Shown piece by piece: positions 26,301-33,877 of a stretch of 64,000 nt of DNA. The number at the start of each line of letters is the position of its first letter. Positions within the stretch are counted from its first letter, which is position 1. Origin of the DNA: JBGSMF01 sp964651475 (GTDB lineage: Bacteria; Chloroflexota; Anaerolineae; Fen-1058); the NCBI GenBank assembly GCA_964651475.1, contig CAZYXV010000020.1:1-64000 (forward strand), in the 5' to 3' direction. The translations under genes were made by a program, and so were the position numbers. A model generated the notes under the pieces. It did not search any database and was not told where the DNA came from. It was given only the letters and a program-made list of their open reading frames with translations.

Positions 26301-27201
26301 CGGCTGAAGAGGGGCGCTCGGCGGGACGCTTGGCGAGCAGCGCGAGCACCAGCGTCTCAAATTCGCGCGGAATCGCCGCGTCAAGGGTGTGCAAAGGGAC
26401 CGGGTTTTGGGTAATGTGCTGCAAGATAACGGCGATGGGTGTATCGGCCGTGAATGGCAATTGCCCGGTCAGCAATTCGTAAAACAATACGCCCAGGCTG
26501 TATAAATCCGAACGTGTGTCAATCGGCAACGCCTGCGCCTGTTCGGGCGACATGTAGCTGGCTGTGCCGAGCATCATGCCGCTCTGCGTCAGCTCGGCCG
26601 ACACCTCGCTCAACTTGACCAGTCCGAAATCAACCAGTTTGATCGCAATGTTGGAGAGCGGAGAGTGGGGATCAGGGTTTGCCCCAGAATCATCGCTGCC
26701 TTCAATCATCACGTTGGATGGCTTGAGGTCGCGGTGGATCACACCCTGGCCGTGGATGTATGCTAGCGCGTCGCACAACTGGAGGCCAACGGCGATTGTT
26801 TCACGAACCGATAGCCGCCCGCCGCGCGCCCGGCGCAGGCCGGATAAATCGGCGCCGGCGATGAACTCCATCACGTAAAATGGCATATCGCCGGCCTGTC
26901 CATAGTCAAACACCTGGACGATGCGTGGATGCTGTAAGCGAGTCAGTGCGCGGAACTCGCGCTGAAAGCGGCGCGCCCCTTCTTCCACGCCGGGCGGCGC
27001 AAAAAAAAACTTGATGGCCACGCGGCGGTCAGCTTGCAGATCGCGCGCCCGGTACACAATACCCATCCCGCCTTGCCCCAAGGCGCTTTCAATCTGATAG
27101 CGGCCGGCCAACACGCTGCCAGGCGGCAATGTGCCGGGGGTAGCCGCAGGCGGTTGGATTCGCCCCGGCATCCATGGTTCAGTGGGATGATCCATTTGCA
27201 T
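23389..27201 (-). CDS. Ser/Thr kinase-STAND ATPase-TPR protein with an internal effector-associated domain
   Basis: About 1270 residues. The ATG at 27201 is favoured over a GTG two codons earlier because it has better spacing to GGACGAG. A PknB-type kinase (about 35-305) has GQGGMGIVYRA, VAIKF, HRDLKPSNV, DFGLVK and YMSPEQ. An AAA16-like ATPase follows, with P-loop GEAGVGKTRL (about 366-375) and Walker B LMLLLDDLQWAD (about 476-487). Between Walker B and the next strand (IFICATTRSEE, about 618) lies a 75-residue all-helical module (LRQMLARHFNEGELRDLCFDL, then KARELVAYLDRR) typical of bacterial effector-associated, death-like adaptor domains. The rest is about ten TPRs. It begins a four-gene operon. 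Confidence 0.9.
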   Translation of the reverse strand: MQMDHPTEPWMPGRIQPPAATPGTLPPGSVLAGRYQIESALGQGGMGIVYRARDLQADRRVAIKFFFAPPGVEEGARRFQREFRALTRLQHPRIVQVFDYGQAGDMPFYVMEFIAGADLSGLRRARGGRLSVRETIAVGLQLCDALAYIHGQGVIHRDLKPSNVMIEGSDDSGANPDPHSPLSNIAIKLVDFGLVKLSEVSAELTQSGMMLGTASYMSPEQAQALPIDTRSDLYSLGVLFYELLTGQLPFTADTPIAVILQHITQNPVPLHTLDAAIPREFETLVLALLAKRPAERPSSAEAVLGALTSLTSLAAPAPVELAASPRADAVFRAGLIGRRTEMERLNHYLDQAWAGEGQLVVIEGEAGVGKTRLAAELGGQARLRGGLRLVGTCHETERVPYGPVAEWFNDIFRLSQDFGSIISGLEPELARLVPRLIPFTPPPPGDAIEPEQAKLRFFDAVMRALGRLSERKPLMLLLDDLQWADEATLELLHYLVRNARGQRLISGQVVRDKTPPERADLVQLRQMLARHFNEGELRDLCFDLRNLYNLDLDYSSLPGQGKGDKARELVAYLDRRHRVDELMTACRKLRPELDWGKAGEETLIPPRLVPERLNRIFICATTRSEECDESGPLAALQRDLSRLRLLERIRLERLSSQAASELVAALLGVDQAPPQLAERIYTESEGNPFFIEETLKALAAEGLLVRQDGRWRLQADLGLTMLRIPSTIVDVVERRLARLADADRNALNWAAVLGHEFAYNVLQAASEIEEDALLDALDNLLRDQLIVEVRDPRQDRYRFTHGKINEVIYGALSNVRRKKMHRSAGQAIEKIYAARLEEMSPMLARHFTQGGDAPKAIQYNVQAGDRARKVYANQEAIAFYRQAVELAGDETQVEHQIAAHQGLGEVYHLIGEYEQAAASFRAVIDMAPQVRGEERERRRLLAQAWRGVVQASEARSDYDEALRACEQGLSLVGISNREEWARLLNGIGWIYIRKGDYEQARRQCEQAIELARDNPAIVATAYGYLGNAAEFSDYEQAVTYHRESLALWEKIGDKSRVARELNYLGNLAEARGMYDDAIREYQKSLALCREIGHSLGTAALLNNLGVIYQNRGQLELARDHFQQGLEIYQRIGSKEGVAITYGNLAEIGLASGEIDQALAYLCQAESINEEIGDRYGLSYTWMLMAEARLAEGHMDEARNLALRALELAAESGIKLQEGKAHHLLARLFIQSGQTDEARRHLLDACAIFEAIGKQDDLIRARDLLQKSSGN

Positions 27202-27207
27202 CAGCAC

Positions 27208-27444
27208 AACTCGTCCAAATAAGGGATGCGGAAGAAAATAATTATCCCAATGTCGCCGCGTAGGAGCGCCTTTCCTGTCTAGCCGCCAGGCTGGCAGGCG
27301 CGACTATCGCGCCCAGCCTGTCCTGGCCGACAGGCCGGAGCGTGCGCTTGGAGCAAGTAACGCACTTGCGCGCCGCGACGGAGGCGCGTTACGGCCCAAC
27401 AGACACTGGCTTACATTTTACTTGCTCAGCGTGTAAATTACAAA
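27208..27444. other. intergenic region with a kinase-operon promoter and hairpins
   Basis: Minus-strand -10 GATAAT (27241-27246) with an upstream TG lies about 40 nt before the kinase start. Towards 27445 there are GC-rich inverted repeats, including GTAACGC at 27357 with GCGTTAC at 27386, which may terminate or insulate. No open frame of note. Confidence 0.45.
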
Positions 27445-29010
27445 TCAACCCGCCGCAATCTTGACGGCGACGATCGTAATGTCGTCGTGCTGCTCAGCCG
27501 GGCCGACAAATACCGCCACGTCAGCCAGCACCGCGTCAATCAGCGCCTGGGGCGACACGTCCAATGGCAACGAGCGCACCAGCGCTTCCAAACGCTCAAA
27601 GCCGTACAACTCGCGCGCCGGGTTCATGGCCTCCACAATGCCGTCGGTGTAAAACAGCACGGTATCGCCGGGCTGGAGGAGTTGATATTGATCTTCGTAT
27701 TTGACGTCCGAGTCCATTCCCAACGGCAGCGCCGCGCCCGTGGTTTCCAGGTAGCGCGGATAGTCGGCTGGAGCGGGCGGGCGGATGCCGTGAAGCAAGA
27801 AGGGATAGATTTGCCCGGCGTTGGCCCACACCATTTGCCGCGACCGGGCGTCCACGTACGCATAGCTGGCTGCCACAAACATGCCGGGCGGCACCTGGCG
27901 GCACAACATAAGGTTCGACTCGTTCAGCACGTGAGAGGGCGAATCGTGATCGTAGGCTTCGGAGCGGATGGTGCTGTGCGCCGCTACCATCAACATGGCG
28001 GCCGGGATACTCTTGCCAGACACGTCGCCCACTACCACGCCCATCCGCCCATTGCCCAGCGCCAGGACGTTGTAAAAATCTCCCGACGTTTCGCGGTGCG
28101 GGCGGCAAAAGGCAGCCACCTCTATCCCTTCGATGCGGGGCAAGGTGGTGGGGAAGAGCGCCTGCTGCACGTTGCGCGCGATTTCCAGTTCGCGGTGCAT
28201 GCGCTCGCGTTCAGCGCGTTCCTTGTACATCCGCTCGAGCTGCGCGGACATTTGGTTAAACGTGCCGGCTAGGTCGCCCAGCTCGTCATTCGAACGCAAA
28301 TCAATCGTATGCCCAAACTCGCCGCCGGCCAGCGTCAGCGCGCCGAGTTGCAAGCGGCGCAGCGGCCGGTTAAAAACGAGCAGGGCAACCAGCACCGACA
28401 ATCCCACCGCCAGCACGCTTCCGATGATCAAGATTAGCCAAACGCGGTTCAGCGTGTCGCGCTGGAGCAATTCGCGCGCCTCGCCCGCCTTGACAGCTTC
28501 GACCAGTCCCAGGACGCGGGTATCGCCGTTTGCATCTGTGACGAGAATGGGAGCGTCGAAACCGTACCACGATCCAAACTCGTCGGTGTATTGCACGCGA
28601 TGCGACTGCTGATCCTCGTAAACCGCCACGTGGTCGGACGTGGCGTAGAAAAATGGGTAGCCTACCCCCGTGTATCCCTCTTCCGCCCAATAGTAAAGAT
28701 GATTGCCGTCGCGGTAGAAAATGCCCAGCCAGTCCAGGTTAGCGCCAGTAGACACTTGATCGAGGTATCCACGAATCCGCTCGTATTCCGGAGTGTCAAG
28801 GTCAGGCGGCGTGCGTATCAGTTGGAGTGTGGTCGTATCCACTTCTCGGGCCACAAGCTCGGCGGTGTTTTTCAGGCGCGTGTCCAGTTCGGTTTGCCAG
28901 CGGGCGGTGCTTTCTTGAAACACCAGGTAACCCGATACTCCCACTGTAAAGATAAGCAGCCCGATCAAGGGCAGCATGATTTTGACAAAGAGCGGGATTC
29001 GGATTTTCAT
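27445..29010 (-). CDS. membrane sensor with HAMP and SpoIIE/PP2C phosphatase
   Basis: 521 residues. Helix 1 (8-30), an extracellular sensor region (31-185), helix 2 (about 190-212), HAMP (LRRLQLGALTLAGGEFGHTI), a short coiled coil, and a SpoIIE-type phosphatase with RETSGDFYNVLALG, VVGDVSGKSIPAAMLM, TVLFYTDGIVEAM and HDDITIVAVKI. This is the RsbU/RsbP plan: an external signal activates dephosphorylation of an anti-sigma-factor antagonist. No anti-sigma or antagonist gene is adjacent. Its ATG overlaps the stop of the NHL lipoprotein gene upstream (ATGA), suggesting that the lipoprotein and the sensor act together. Confidence 0.92.
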   Translation of the reverse strand: MKIRIPLFVKIMLPLIGLLIFTVGVSGYLVFQESTARWQTELDTRLKNTAELVAREVDTTTLQLIRTPPDLDTPEYERIRGYLDQVSTGANLDWLGIFYRDGNHLYYWAEEGYTGVGYPFFYATSDHVAVYEDQQSHRVQYTDEFGSWYGFDAPILVTDANGDTRVLGLVEAVKAGEARELLQRDTLNRVWLILIIGSVLAVGLSVLVALLVFNRPLRRLQLGALTLAGGEFGHTIDLRSNDELGDLAGTFNQMSAQLERMYKERAERERMHRELEIARNVQQALFPTTLPRIEGIEVAAFCRPHRETSGDFYNVLALGNGRMGVVVGDVSGKSIPAAMLMVAAHSTIRSEAYDHDSPSHVLNESNLMLCRQVPPGMFVAASYAYVDARSRQMVWANAGQIYPFLLHGIRPPAPADYPRYLETTGAALPLGMDSDVKYEDQYQLLQPGDTVLFYTDGIVEAMNPARELYGFERLEALVRSLPLDVSPQALIDAVLADVAVFVGPAEQHDDITIVAVKIAAG

Positions 29011-30047
29011 GGTCTTACCTCGATTCGGCGGCGGAGCCGGCCGTCCGCTTCAAAAACCCATATGACGTTGTTCAAAGCGTCTGCGGCATACACCGCCCCA
29101 TCCTTGCCCAGGTCCAAACCCAAGACTTGCCAATCTCGGACGGCGTTGGCGCCTTGTTGGGGCGGCGCCATGTGGGCGACGTATTGCCCTTCCGAGTCAA
29201 AGATTTGAATTCGCCGGTTGCCCATATCGCTCACGTAAACTTGCCCACTGGCATCGTCAACCGCCATAAATTGCATATACGAAAACTGGCCCGGCTCACG
29301 GCCATACGAACCAAATGCAAGACGATGCGTGACGGTCAATTCAGCCGAATCGGACACCTTTAACTCAAACTGGTGAATAGCGCTCCCAACATAATCGAGC
29401 ACGTACAAGAAACCGCGCTGATCGTCATAGGCCACGTCATTCAAGCCCAAAAACATGGCCGTGTCTTCCTGTTTGCCAAAGAAGCGAGCGAGCAGGTTGC
29501 CCTCAGCGTCAAAGATTCGCACCGCGCATCCCCAATAATCTCCAACAAATACGCGCCCCTGTTGGTCAATATCCAGGCCGTAGGGGGCGTTGCGATCTTG
29601 GGCCGTACTGCTGTTGTAATCTTGCGCGCCTATTTCGCGCACCAGTCGCCCGTCCGGCGCAAACACCTTGATGCCATCGTGACTGACGTAATATTCGTCT
29701 CCCTCGTTCGAGTTTATGTTGCACACGTAAATATTCCCCGCCGAATCGAGTTCGAGGTTCCACCCAAAGTAGAGGTCGGTTGGATCGCTGCCCAATCCGC
29801 CAAACGCGCCTAACAAGCGTCCCTCAACGGACAGGTGAACGACGCGATAGTTGCCGCGATCCATCACGTACAGGCTGCCATCTGGCGCGACGGCCACAGC
29901 GTTAGGGCGCGACAATCCTACCGGGCGCGAGGCGCAGGCCGCCAGCAGCGCACAGGCCGCCAGCAGCGCACAGGCCGCCAGCAGCGCACAGGCCGCTGGC
30001 AGCAATATCAGAATCCACCCACTGTGCACACCCTTGCTATGCACCAT
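29007..30047 (-). CDS. NHL-repeat lipoprotein with a triplicated lipobox
   Basis: 346 residues; the ATG is 5 nt after a near-perfect anti-16S match (GGAGGTGAT). The signal segment contains repeated ACALLA hexapeptides, giving four cysteines, each preceded by a good lipobox (LAAC or PAAC-like). It is caused by three tandem 18-bp DNA repeats. The rest is a six-bladed NHL propeller (NAVAVAPDGSLYVMDRGNYRV, YGLDIDQQGRVFVGDYWG, VDDASGQVYVSDMGNRRI). Probably a lipid-anchored binding protein outside the membrane, translationally coupled to the SpoIIE-type sensor that follows. Confidence 0.88.
   Translation of the reverse strand: MVHSKGVHSGWILILLPAACALLAACALLAACALLAACASRPVGLSRPNAVAVAPDGSLYVMDRGNYRVVHLSVEGRLLGAFGGLGSDPTDLYFGWNLELDSAGNIYVCNINSNEGDEYYVSHDGIKVFAPDGRLVREIGAQDYNSSTAQDRNAPYGLDIDQQGRVFVGDYWGCAVRIFDAEGNLLARFFGKQEDTAMFLGLNDVAYDDQRGFLYVLDYVGSAIHQFELKVSDSAELTVTHRLAFGSYGREPGQFSYMQFMAVDDASGQVYVSDMGNRRIQIFDSEGQYVAHMAPPQQGANAVRDWQVLGLDLGKDGAVYAADALNNVIWVFEADGRLRRRIEVRP
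29938..29991. repeat. three perfect 18-bp tandem repeats inside the lipoprotein signal sequence
   Basis: The unit GCCGCCAGCAGCGCACAG occurs at 29938-29955, 29956-29973 and 29974-29991, followed by a partial copy. The 18-bp length keeps the frame and adds six residues (ACALLA) per unit, so copy-number change would add or remove lipoboxes without a frameshift. Confidence 0.9.
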
Positions 30048-30068
30048 CCATCACCTCCACCACAGTTT

Positions 30069-30160
30069 GTATCATCTCAAAATGTAGGGGCGACTCTTGC
30101 GGTCGCCCATATGAGGGCAGGGGCAAGCCCTGCCACTACCCCGGATTATTGAGAAGATAC
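30069..30160. mobile_element. 92-bp MITE-like element, copy 1
   Basis: Terminal inverted repeats GTATCATCTCAA and TTGAGAAGATAC enclose two internal hairpins (GGGGCGACTCTTGCGGTCGCCC-type and GGGCAGGGGCAAGCCC-type). It is flanked by a direct repeat ACAGTTT (30062-30068 and 30161-30167). An inverted copy at 56754-56847 differs only by a 2-bp indel. It sits just after the cysteine desulfurase stop codon. No coding capacity; mobilisation by a transposase elsewhere is inferred. Confidence 0.8.
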
Positions 30161-30168
30161 ACAGTTTT

Positions 30169-31347
30169 TTACATTGCATCAAGATGCGGGGCCTTCCGTA
30201 GCTGATTTACCACGCGCGGCAGCGCCTCCAACACAGTATCTATGTCTGCCTCTGTCGTGGAGCGCCCCAGCGTCATCCGCACGCCGCCCAACGCCCACGC
30301 GCGTTCCAGCCCTATGGCGCTCAGCACAAACGATGGCTCGCTCTGGCCGGTGGTGCAGGCCGAGCCTGTGCTGACGCATATTCCTTCCAGGTCGAGCGCC
30401 AGCAGCAATGCCTCGCCATCTATGTCCTTGATGGCGAACGAGGCGCTGTTCGGCAATCGCTCGGTTGGATGTCCTGTCAATTGCGCGTCGGGCACGCGTT
30501 CCATCACGCCGGCTACCAACCTGTGGCGCAGCGCGGTCAGGCGCGCGTTTTCGCTTTCGCGGCAATCTTGCGCCAATTGCAGCGCCGCCGCCAGTCCCAC
30601 GATCCCTGCCACGTTGAGTGTGCCGGGCCGCCGTCCGCGTTCGTGGCCGCCGCCGGTCAACGCCGGCGTCACGTCGGCGCCGCGCCGAACGTACATCAGC
30701 CCCACGCCCTTGGGGCCGTAAAATTTGTGCGCGCTGAGCGCCATGAAATCCACGCCAAGCTCGTCCACCTTTAGATTTAGCGCGCCCCCCGCCTGCACCG
30801 CATCCGTATGCATCAACACGCCCCTCGAGCGCGCCAGGCGGCCAATATCGGCCAGGGGCTGCACCGTGCCGATTTCGTTGTTGGCATACATCACGCTGAC
30901 CAGCGCCGTGTCATCACGCAGAGCGCGGCCAATGTCATCCGGGTTCACCCGGCCATAACCGTCTACCGGCGCGAGGGTGAGGTCAACGCCAAACAAGTCG
31001 CGCAGTTGCTCGAGCGTGTGGCTCACGGCGTGATGCTCGATGGGGGTGGTAATAAAATGCGCGCGCCGCCCGCGCTTGTGGGCCGCCCAGGCCGCGCCGC
31101 GCAGAGCCAGGTTATCACTTTCGGTGCCGCTGCCGGTAAAAACGATCTCTGCGGGATGGCAGCCTAGAATATCGGCGCACGTCTGGCGCGCCTCGTCCAC
31201 TGCTCCCAGCGCCGCGCGGCCCACGCGATGAAGCGAGGAGGTGTTGCCATACACCTCCGACCAGTAAGGGCGCATGGCCTCGACCACTTGGGGGTCAACC
31301 GGCGTCGTGGCGGCGTGATCCAGATAAATCACTTGGCGAGCATTCAT
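30169..31347 (-). CDS. cysteine desulfurase (NifS/IscS family)
   Basis: 392 residues. PLP-dependent: YLDHAATTPVDP start, FTGSGTESDNLAL, HTDAVQAGG, and the lysine motif SAHKFYGPKG (PLP-binding Lys). The mobile loop STGSACTTGQSEPS carries the catalytic cysteine in the long-loop NifS/IscS (group I) form. It removes sulfur from cysteine for iron-sulfur clusters or tRNA thiolation. No iscU or mnmA follows; the gene stands alone and its stop touches a MITE. Promoter TTGTGC-N17-TACAAT lies upstream. Confidence 0.95.
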   Translation of the reverse strand: MNARQVIYLDHAATTPVDPQVVEAMRPYWSEVYGNTSSLHRVGRAALGAVDEARQTCADILGCHPAEIVFTGSGTESDNLALRGAAWAAHKRGRRAHFITTPIEHHAVSHTLEQLRDLFGVDLTLAPVDGYGRVNPDDIGRALRDDTALVSVMYANNEIGTVQPLADIGRLARSRGVLMHTDAVQAGGALNLKVDELGVDFMALSAHKFYGPKGVGLMYVRRGADVTPALTGGGHERGRRPGTLNVAGIVGLAAALQLAQDCRESENARLTALRHRLVAGVMERVPDAQLTGHPTERLPNSASFAIKDIDGEALLLALDLEGICVSTGSACTTGQSEPSFVLSAIGLERAWALGGVRMTLGRSTTEADIDTVLEALPRVVNQLRKAPHLDAM

Positions 31348-31383
31348 CTTTTTCCCTATAAAATCAAAGTATAGTGTTGGGGT

Positions 31384-31412
31384 ATTGTAGCACGCTCCCT
31401 ACCGGCGCACAA
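31384..31412 (-). promoter_or_regulatory. promoter of the cysteine desulfurase gene
   Basis: Minus strand TTGTGC (31407-31412), 17-bp spacer, TACAAT (31384-31389) preceded by TGC, an extended -10. It is back-to-back with the plus-strand consensus promoter at 31430. Confidence 0.65.
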
Positions 31413-31429
31413 ATTCACGCCTGACGCTA

Positions 31430-31458
31430 TTGACAATTATACCCGCCAACCCTATAAT
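31430..31458 (+). promoter_or_regulatory. perfect consensus promoter, now separated from its gene by a MITE
   Basis: TTGACA (31430-31435), 17-bp spacer, TATAAT (31453-31458). The next gene's ATG is at 31625, but without the inserted element it would lie about 17 nt from the -10 box. Confidence 0.85.
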
Positions 31459-31469
31459 CTTTCCAGAGC

Positions 31470-31609
31470 ATTGGTGTCAACTTGGGGCATCCTGAGCCTG
31501 TCGAAGGATGCCCTCCGCGCACGGTTCGACGGCTCGACTGAGCGTTCGACTGAGCTCACGCCGAAGGCTCGCCGAGGTCAAGCTCACCGTGCTCAAGTTG
31601 ACACTAATG
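31470..31609. mobile_element. about 140-bp MITE between promoter and ABC permease gene
   Basis: Ends ATTGGTGTCAACTTG and CAAGTTGACACTAAT are inverted repeats with one mismatch. The element is flanked by a perfect 10-bp direct repeat TTTCCAGAGC (31460-31469 and 31610-31619), read as a target duplication. Inside is the hairpin CATCCTGAGCCTGTCGAAGG followed by GATG, a sequence type dispersed in many such genomes. Confidence 0.8.
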
Positions 31610-31624
31610 TTTCCAGAGCGACTC

Positions 31625-32746
31625 ATGTCCTTTATTCGATTGTTTGCCATTGCCCGCAAAGAATTTCATCACGTCACGCGCGACGCGCGCATCTTGTTCC
31701 TGGTGACCATCGCGCCGGCTTTTTTGCTGCTGACGCTGGCGTATGTTTTTTCGATGGATGCCGAGCATTTTGACCTGATTGTGATGGATCAAGATAAAAG
31801 CTATCTGTCGCGCCAATACGTGGCCGACTTGACCAGCGACGGCACGTTTCGCGTCGTCGGTTACGTAGAGAATAGCCCGGACGTTGACGAGTGGCTGCGA
31901 GCCGGCCGCGCGCACCTGGCGTTGGTCATCCCGCCAGGGACGGCCGCCGCGGCGCAAGCGCATCGCCCCGCGCCAGTGCAGGCCATCTTGGATGGCGTAG
32001 ACGCCATTATGGCTTACCAGGCTATAGGGCAAATCAATGCGCGCACCAGCCGCTTTGCCATGACACTGCTGCCTTCCGGGGCGCACACGTCCGGCTCGTT
32101 TTATGCGCTCGATATCCGCAGCCTTGCCTGGTATAATCCGCCGCTCAAGTCCATCAACAGCATGGTGCCCGGCCTGGTGGCGGTGGTGCTCAACATGGAC
32201 GCGCTGGCCCTGGCGCTGTCGCTGACGCGCGAAAAAGAACTGGGCTCCTTCGAGGGATTGGCGGCGACGCCAGTGCGGGGAAGCGAATATCTGATGGGCA
32301 AGACCCTCACCTTCACCGGCTTTGGCCTGGTCAGCACACTGCCTGCCGTCTTGGTGGCGATCTTGTGGTTCCACGTACCTTTCCGGGGCAGCTTGCTGGC
32401 TTTGCTGGCGCTGGCTGTTTGTTATTTCCTGGCCAATTTTGGCCTGAGCACAGTCGTGGCAAATTTTGTCAATAGCCAACAAATCGCCATGATGATCATG
32501 ATCCTGGTGTTTTTTGTGCCGAGCTTTTTCCTGGCCGGGCTGGTCTTGCCCATAGATACCAGTTCTCTTTTTTCGCAGCTCGTCGCTTTTCCGCTGCCGG
32601 TCACGCACTTTATCGTCATTTGCCGCGGTGTGTTTCTCAAAGGGCTGGGCGTCGCCGGCCTGCTTTCGCCTGCGCTGACGTTACTGAGCATCGGCGGCGC
32701 GACGCTGGTGTTTAGCCTGATTGTGTTTAACAAGTGGATAGATTGA
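31625..32746 (+). CDS. ABC-2 type transporter permease
   Basis: 373 residues from the ATG at 31625; upstream codons derive from the MITE and are not counted. Topology: one N-terminal helix (FLVTIAPAFLLLTLAYVF), a large external domain (about 45-190), then five helices including NMDALALALSLTREKELGSFE before the last four. This is the YhgE/CcmB-like ABC2_membrane_3 design of drug or polysaccharide exporters. It is followed by a homologous permease, so the two probably form a heterodimer. No ATP-binding subunit is encoded nearby. Confidence 0.88.
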   Translation: MSFIRLFAIARKEFHHVTRDARILFLVTIAPAFLLLTLAYVFSMDAEHFDLIVMDQDKSYLSRQYVADLTSDGTFRVVGYVENSPDVDEWLRAGRAHLALVIPPGTAAAAQAHRPAPVQAILDGVDAIMAYQAIGQINARTSRFAMTLLPSGAHTSGSFYALDIRSLAWYNPPLKSINSMVPGLVAVVLNMDALALALSLTREKELGSFEGLAATPVRGSEYLMGKTLTFTGFGLVSTLPAVLVAILWFHVPFRGSLLALLALAVCYFLANFGLSTVVANFVNSQQIAMMIMILVFFVPSFFLAGLVLPIDTSSLFSQLVAFPLPVTHFIVICRGVFLKGLGVAGLLSPALTLLSIGGATLVFSLIVFNKWID

Positions 32747-32773
32747 GGACAACGGACATACGGCGTGCAGGCC

Positions 32774-33877
32774 ATGTTCAACCGCATAAGCAACCTGGCA
32801 ACCAAAGAGATTATTCAGCTCGTGCGCGATTGGGTGATGCTGCTGTTCATCATCCTGGCGCCTGTGATGGAATTGGTGTTGTTGGCCCAGGCGACCGGCC
32901 AGGGCATCAGGAACTTGCCCACTGTGATTGTAGACCAGGACCGCAGTTGGCTGAGCCGGCAGCTCATCACCGCCATAGATAACACCGACGAACTGAACGT
33001 AACCGCCTACCTGGATTCTCCCGATCAAATTGAGGCGTGGCTGGAACGCAACCGGGCGGCCATGGCCATCATTTTCCCCGCGGGACTGGAAGCGGATATC
33101 TCGACGCGCTCGCCGCAGGTGCATCTGATTGCCGATGGCAGCCACAGCACGGCGGGCGCGAACGCGCTCAGCGCGGCTTCCGGCGCCATCAACACCGCCA
33201 TGGCCCGGCTGGCGATGGCGAATGATCAGGCCTTGCCGCTCGCAGTGCACCTCCAGGTGCGCTATAATCCCACCCTCAGCGTGCGCCATTTTGCCATCAC
33301 GTCCCAGCTTGGCTTTATTGTGTACCAGGTGACGTTGATGGTCGCTTCGTTGGGACTGGCGCGCGAGCGCGAGTTGGGAACGCTGGAGCAGCTCTTGGTC
33401 ACGCCCATGCAGCGCCCCGAGTTAATCATCGGCAAAGCCATACCGGCGCTCGTCATCGCCGGCATAGATTTCGGCTTGATGTGGATCATTGCGGTGTGGG
33501 GTTTTCAGGTGCCTATGCGTGGATCATTTGTCTTGCTGCTGGGGACGTCGCTGTTGTTCATCTCGGCTGAAATCGGCTGGGGGCTGACCATTTCGGCCTT
33601 GTCGCGCACGCAACAGCAGGCCGTGTTGCTAGTTTTTGTGTTGGCGTTGGTGGATGTTTCGTTTTCCGGTTACATGGTGCCGGTAGATCGTATGCCGCCC
33701 GCCCTCCAGGCGCTTTCACAATGCTTCCCGCTCCAACATTATCTCGTGATTATTCGCAAGATCATGTTAAAGGGGGCGAGCCTGTCTTTGATATGGAATG
33801 AGGTGCTGGCATTGTTTGCATTGGGGCTGGCCAGCAGCGCGGTGGCCATCGTCAGCCTGCGGAGAAAACTGGACTAG
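32774..33877 (+). CDS. ABC-2 type transporter permease, second subunit
   Basis: About 367 residues. An in-frame GTG three codons upstream (32765) is an alternative start; neither has a strong ribosome site. Same plan as the upstream permease: one helix (WVMLLFIILAPVMELVLLAQ), an external domain, then five helices with ASLGLARERELGTLEQLLVTPM. The external domains share IVDQDRSWLSRQ (here) and VMDQDKSYLSRQ (upstream), so the genes arose by duplication. Substrate unknown. Confidence 0.88.
   Translation: MFNRISNLATKEIIQLVRDWVMLLFIILAPVMELVLLAQATGQGIRNLPTVIVDQDRSWLSRQLITAIDNTDELNVTAYLDSPDQIEAWLERNRAAMAIIFPAGLEADISTRSPQVHLIADGSHSTAGANALSAASGAINTAMARLAMANDQALPLAVHLQVRYNPTLSVRHFAITSQLGFIVYQVTLMVASLGLARERELGTLEQLLVTPMQRPELIIGKAIPALVIAGIDFGLMWIIAVWGFQVPMRGSFVLLLGTSLLFISAEIGWGLTISALSRTQQQAVLLVFVLALVDVSFSGYMVPVDRMPPALQALSQCFPLQHYLVIIRKIMLKGASLSLIWNEVLALFALGLASSAVAIVSLRRKLD

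Noticed and set aside
29938..29991. Possible CRISPR or VNTR-type array
   Set aside because: Units are contiguous, without spacers and in frame inside a signal sequence; it is a coding tandem repeat.
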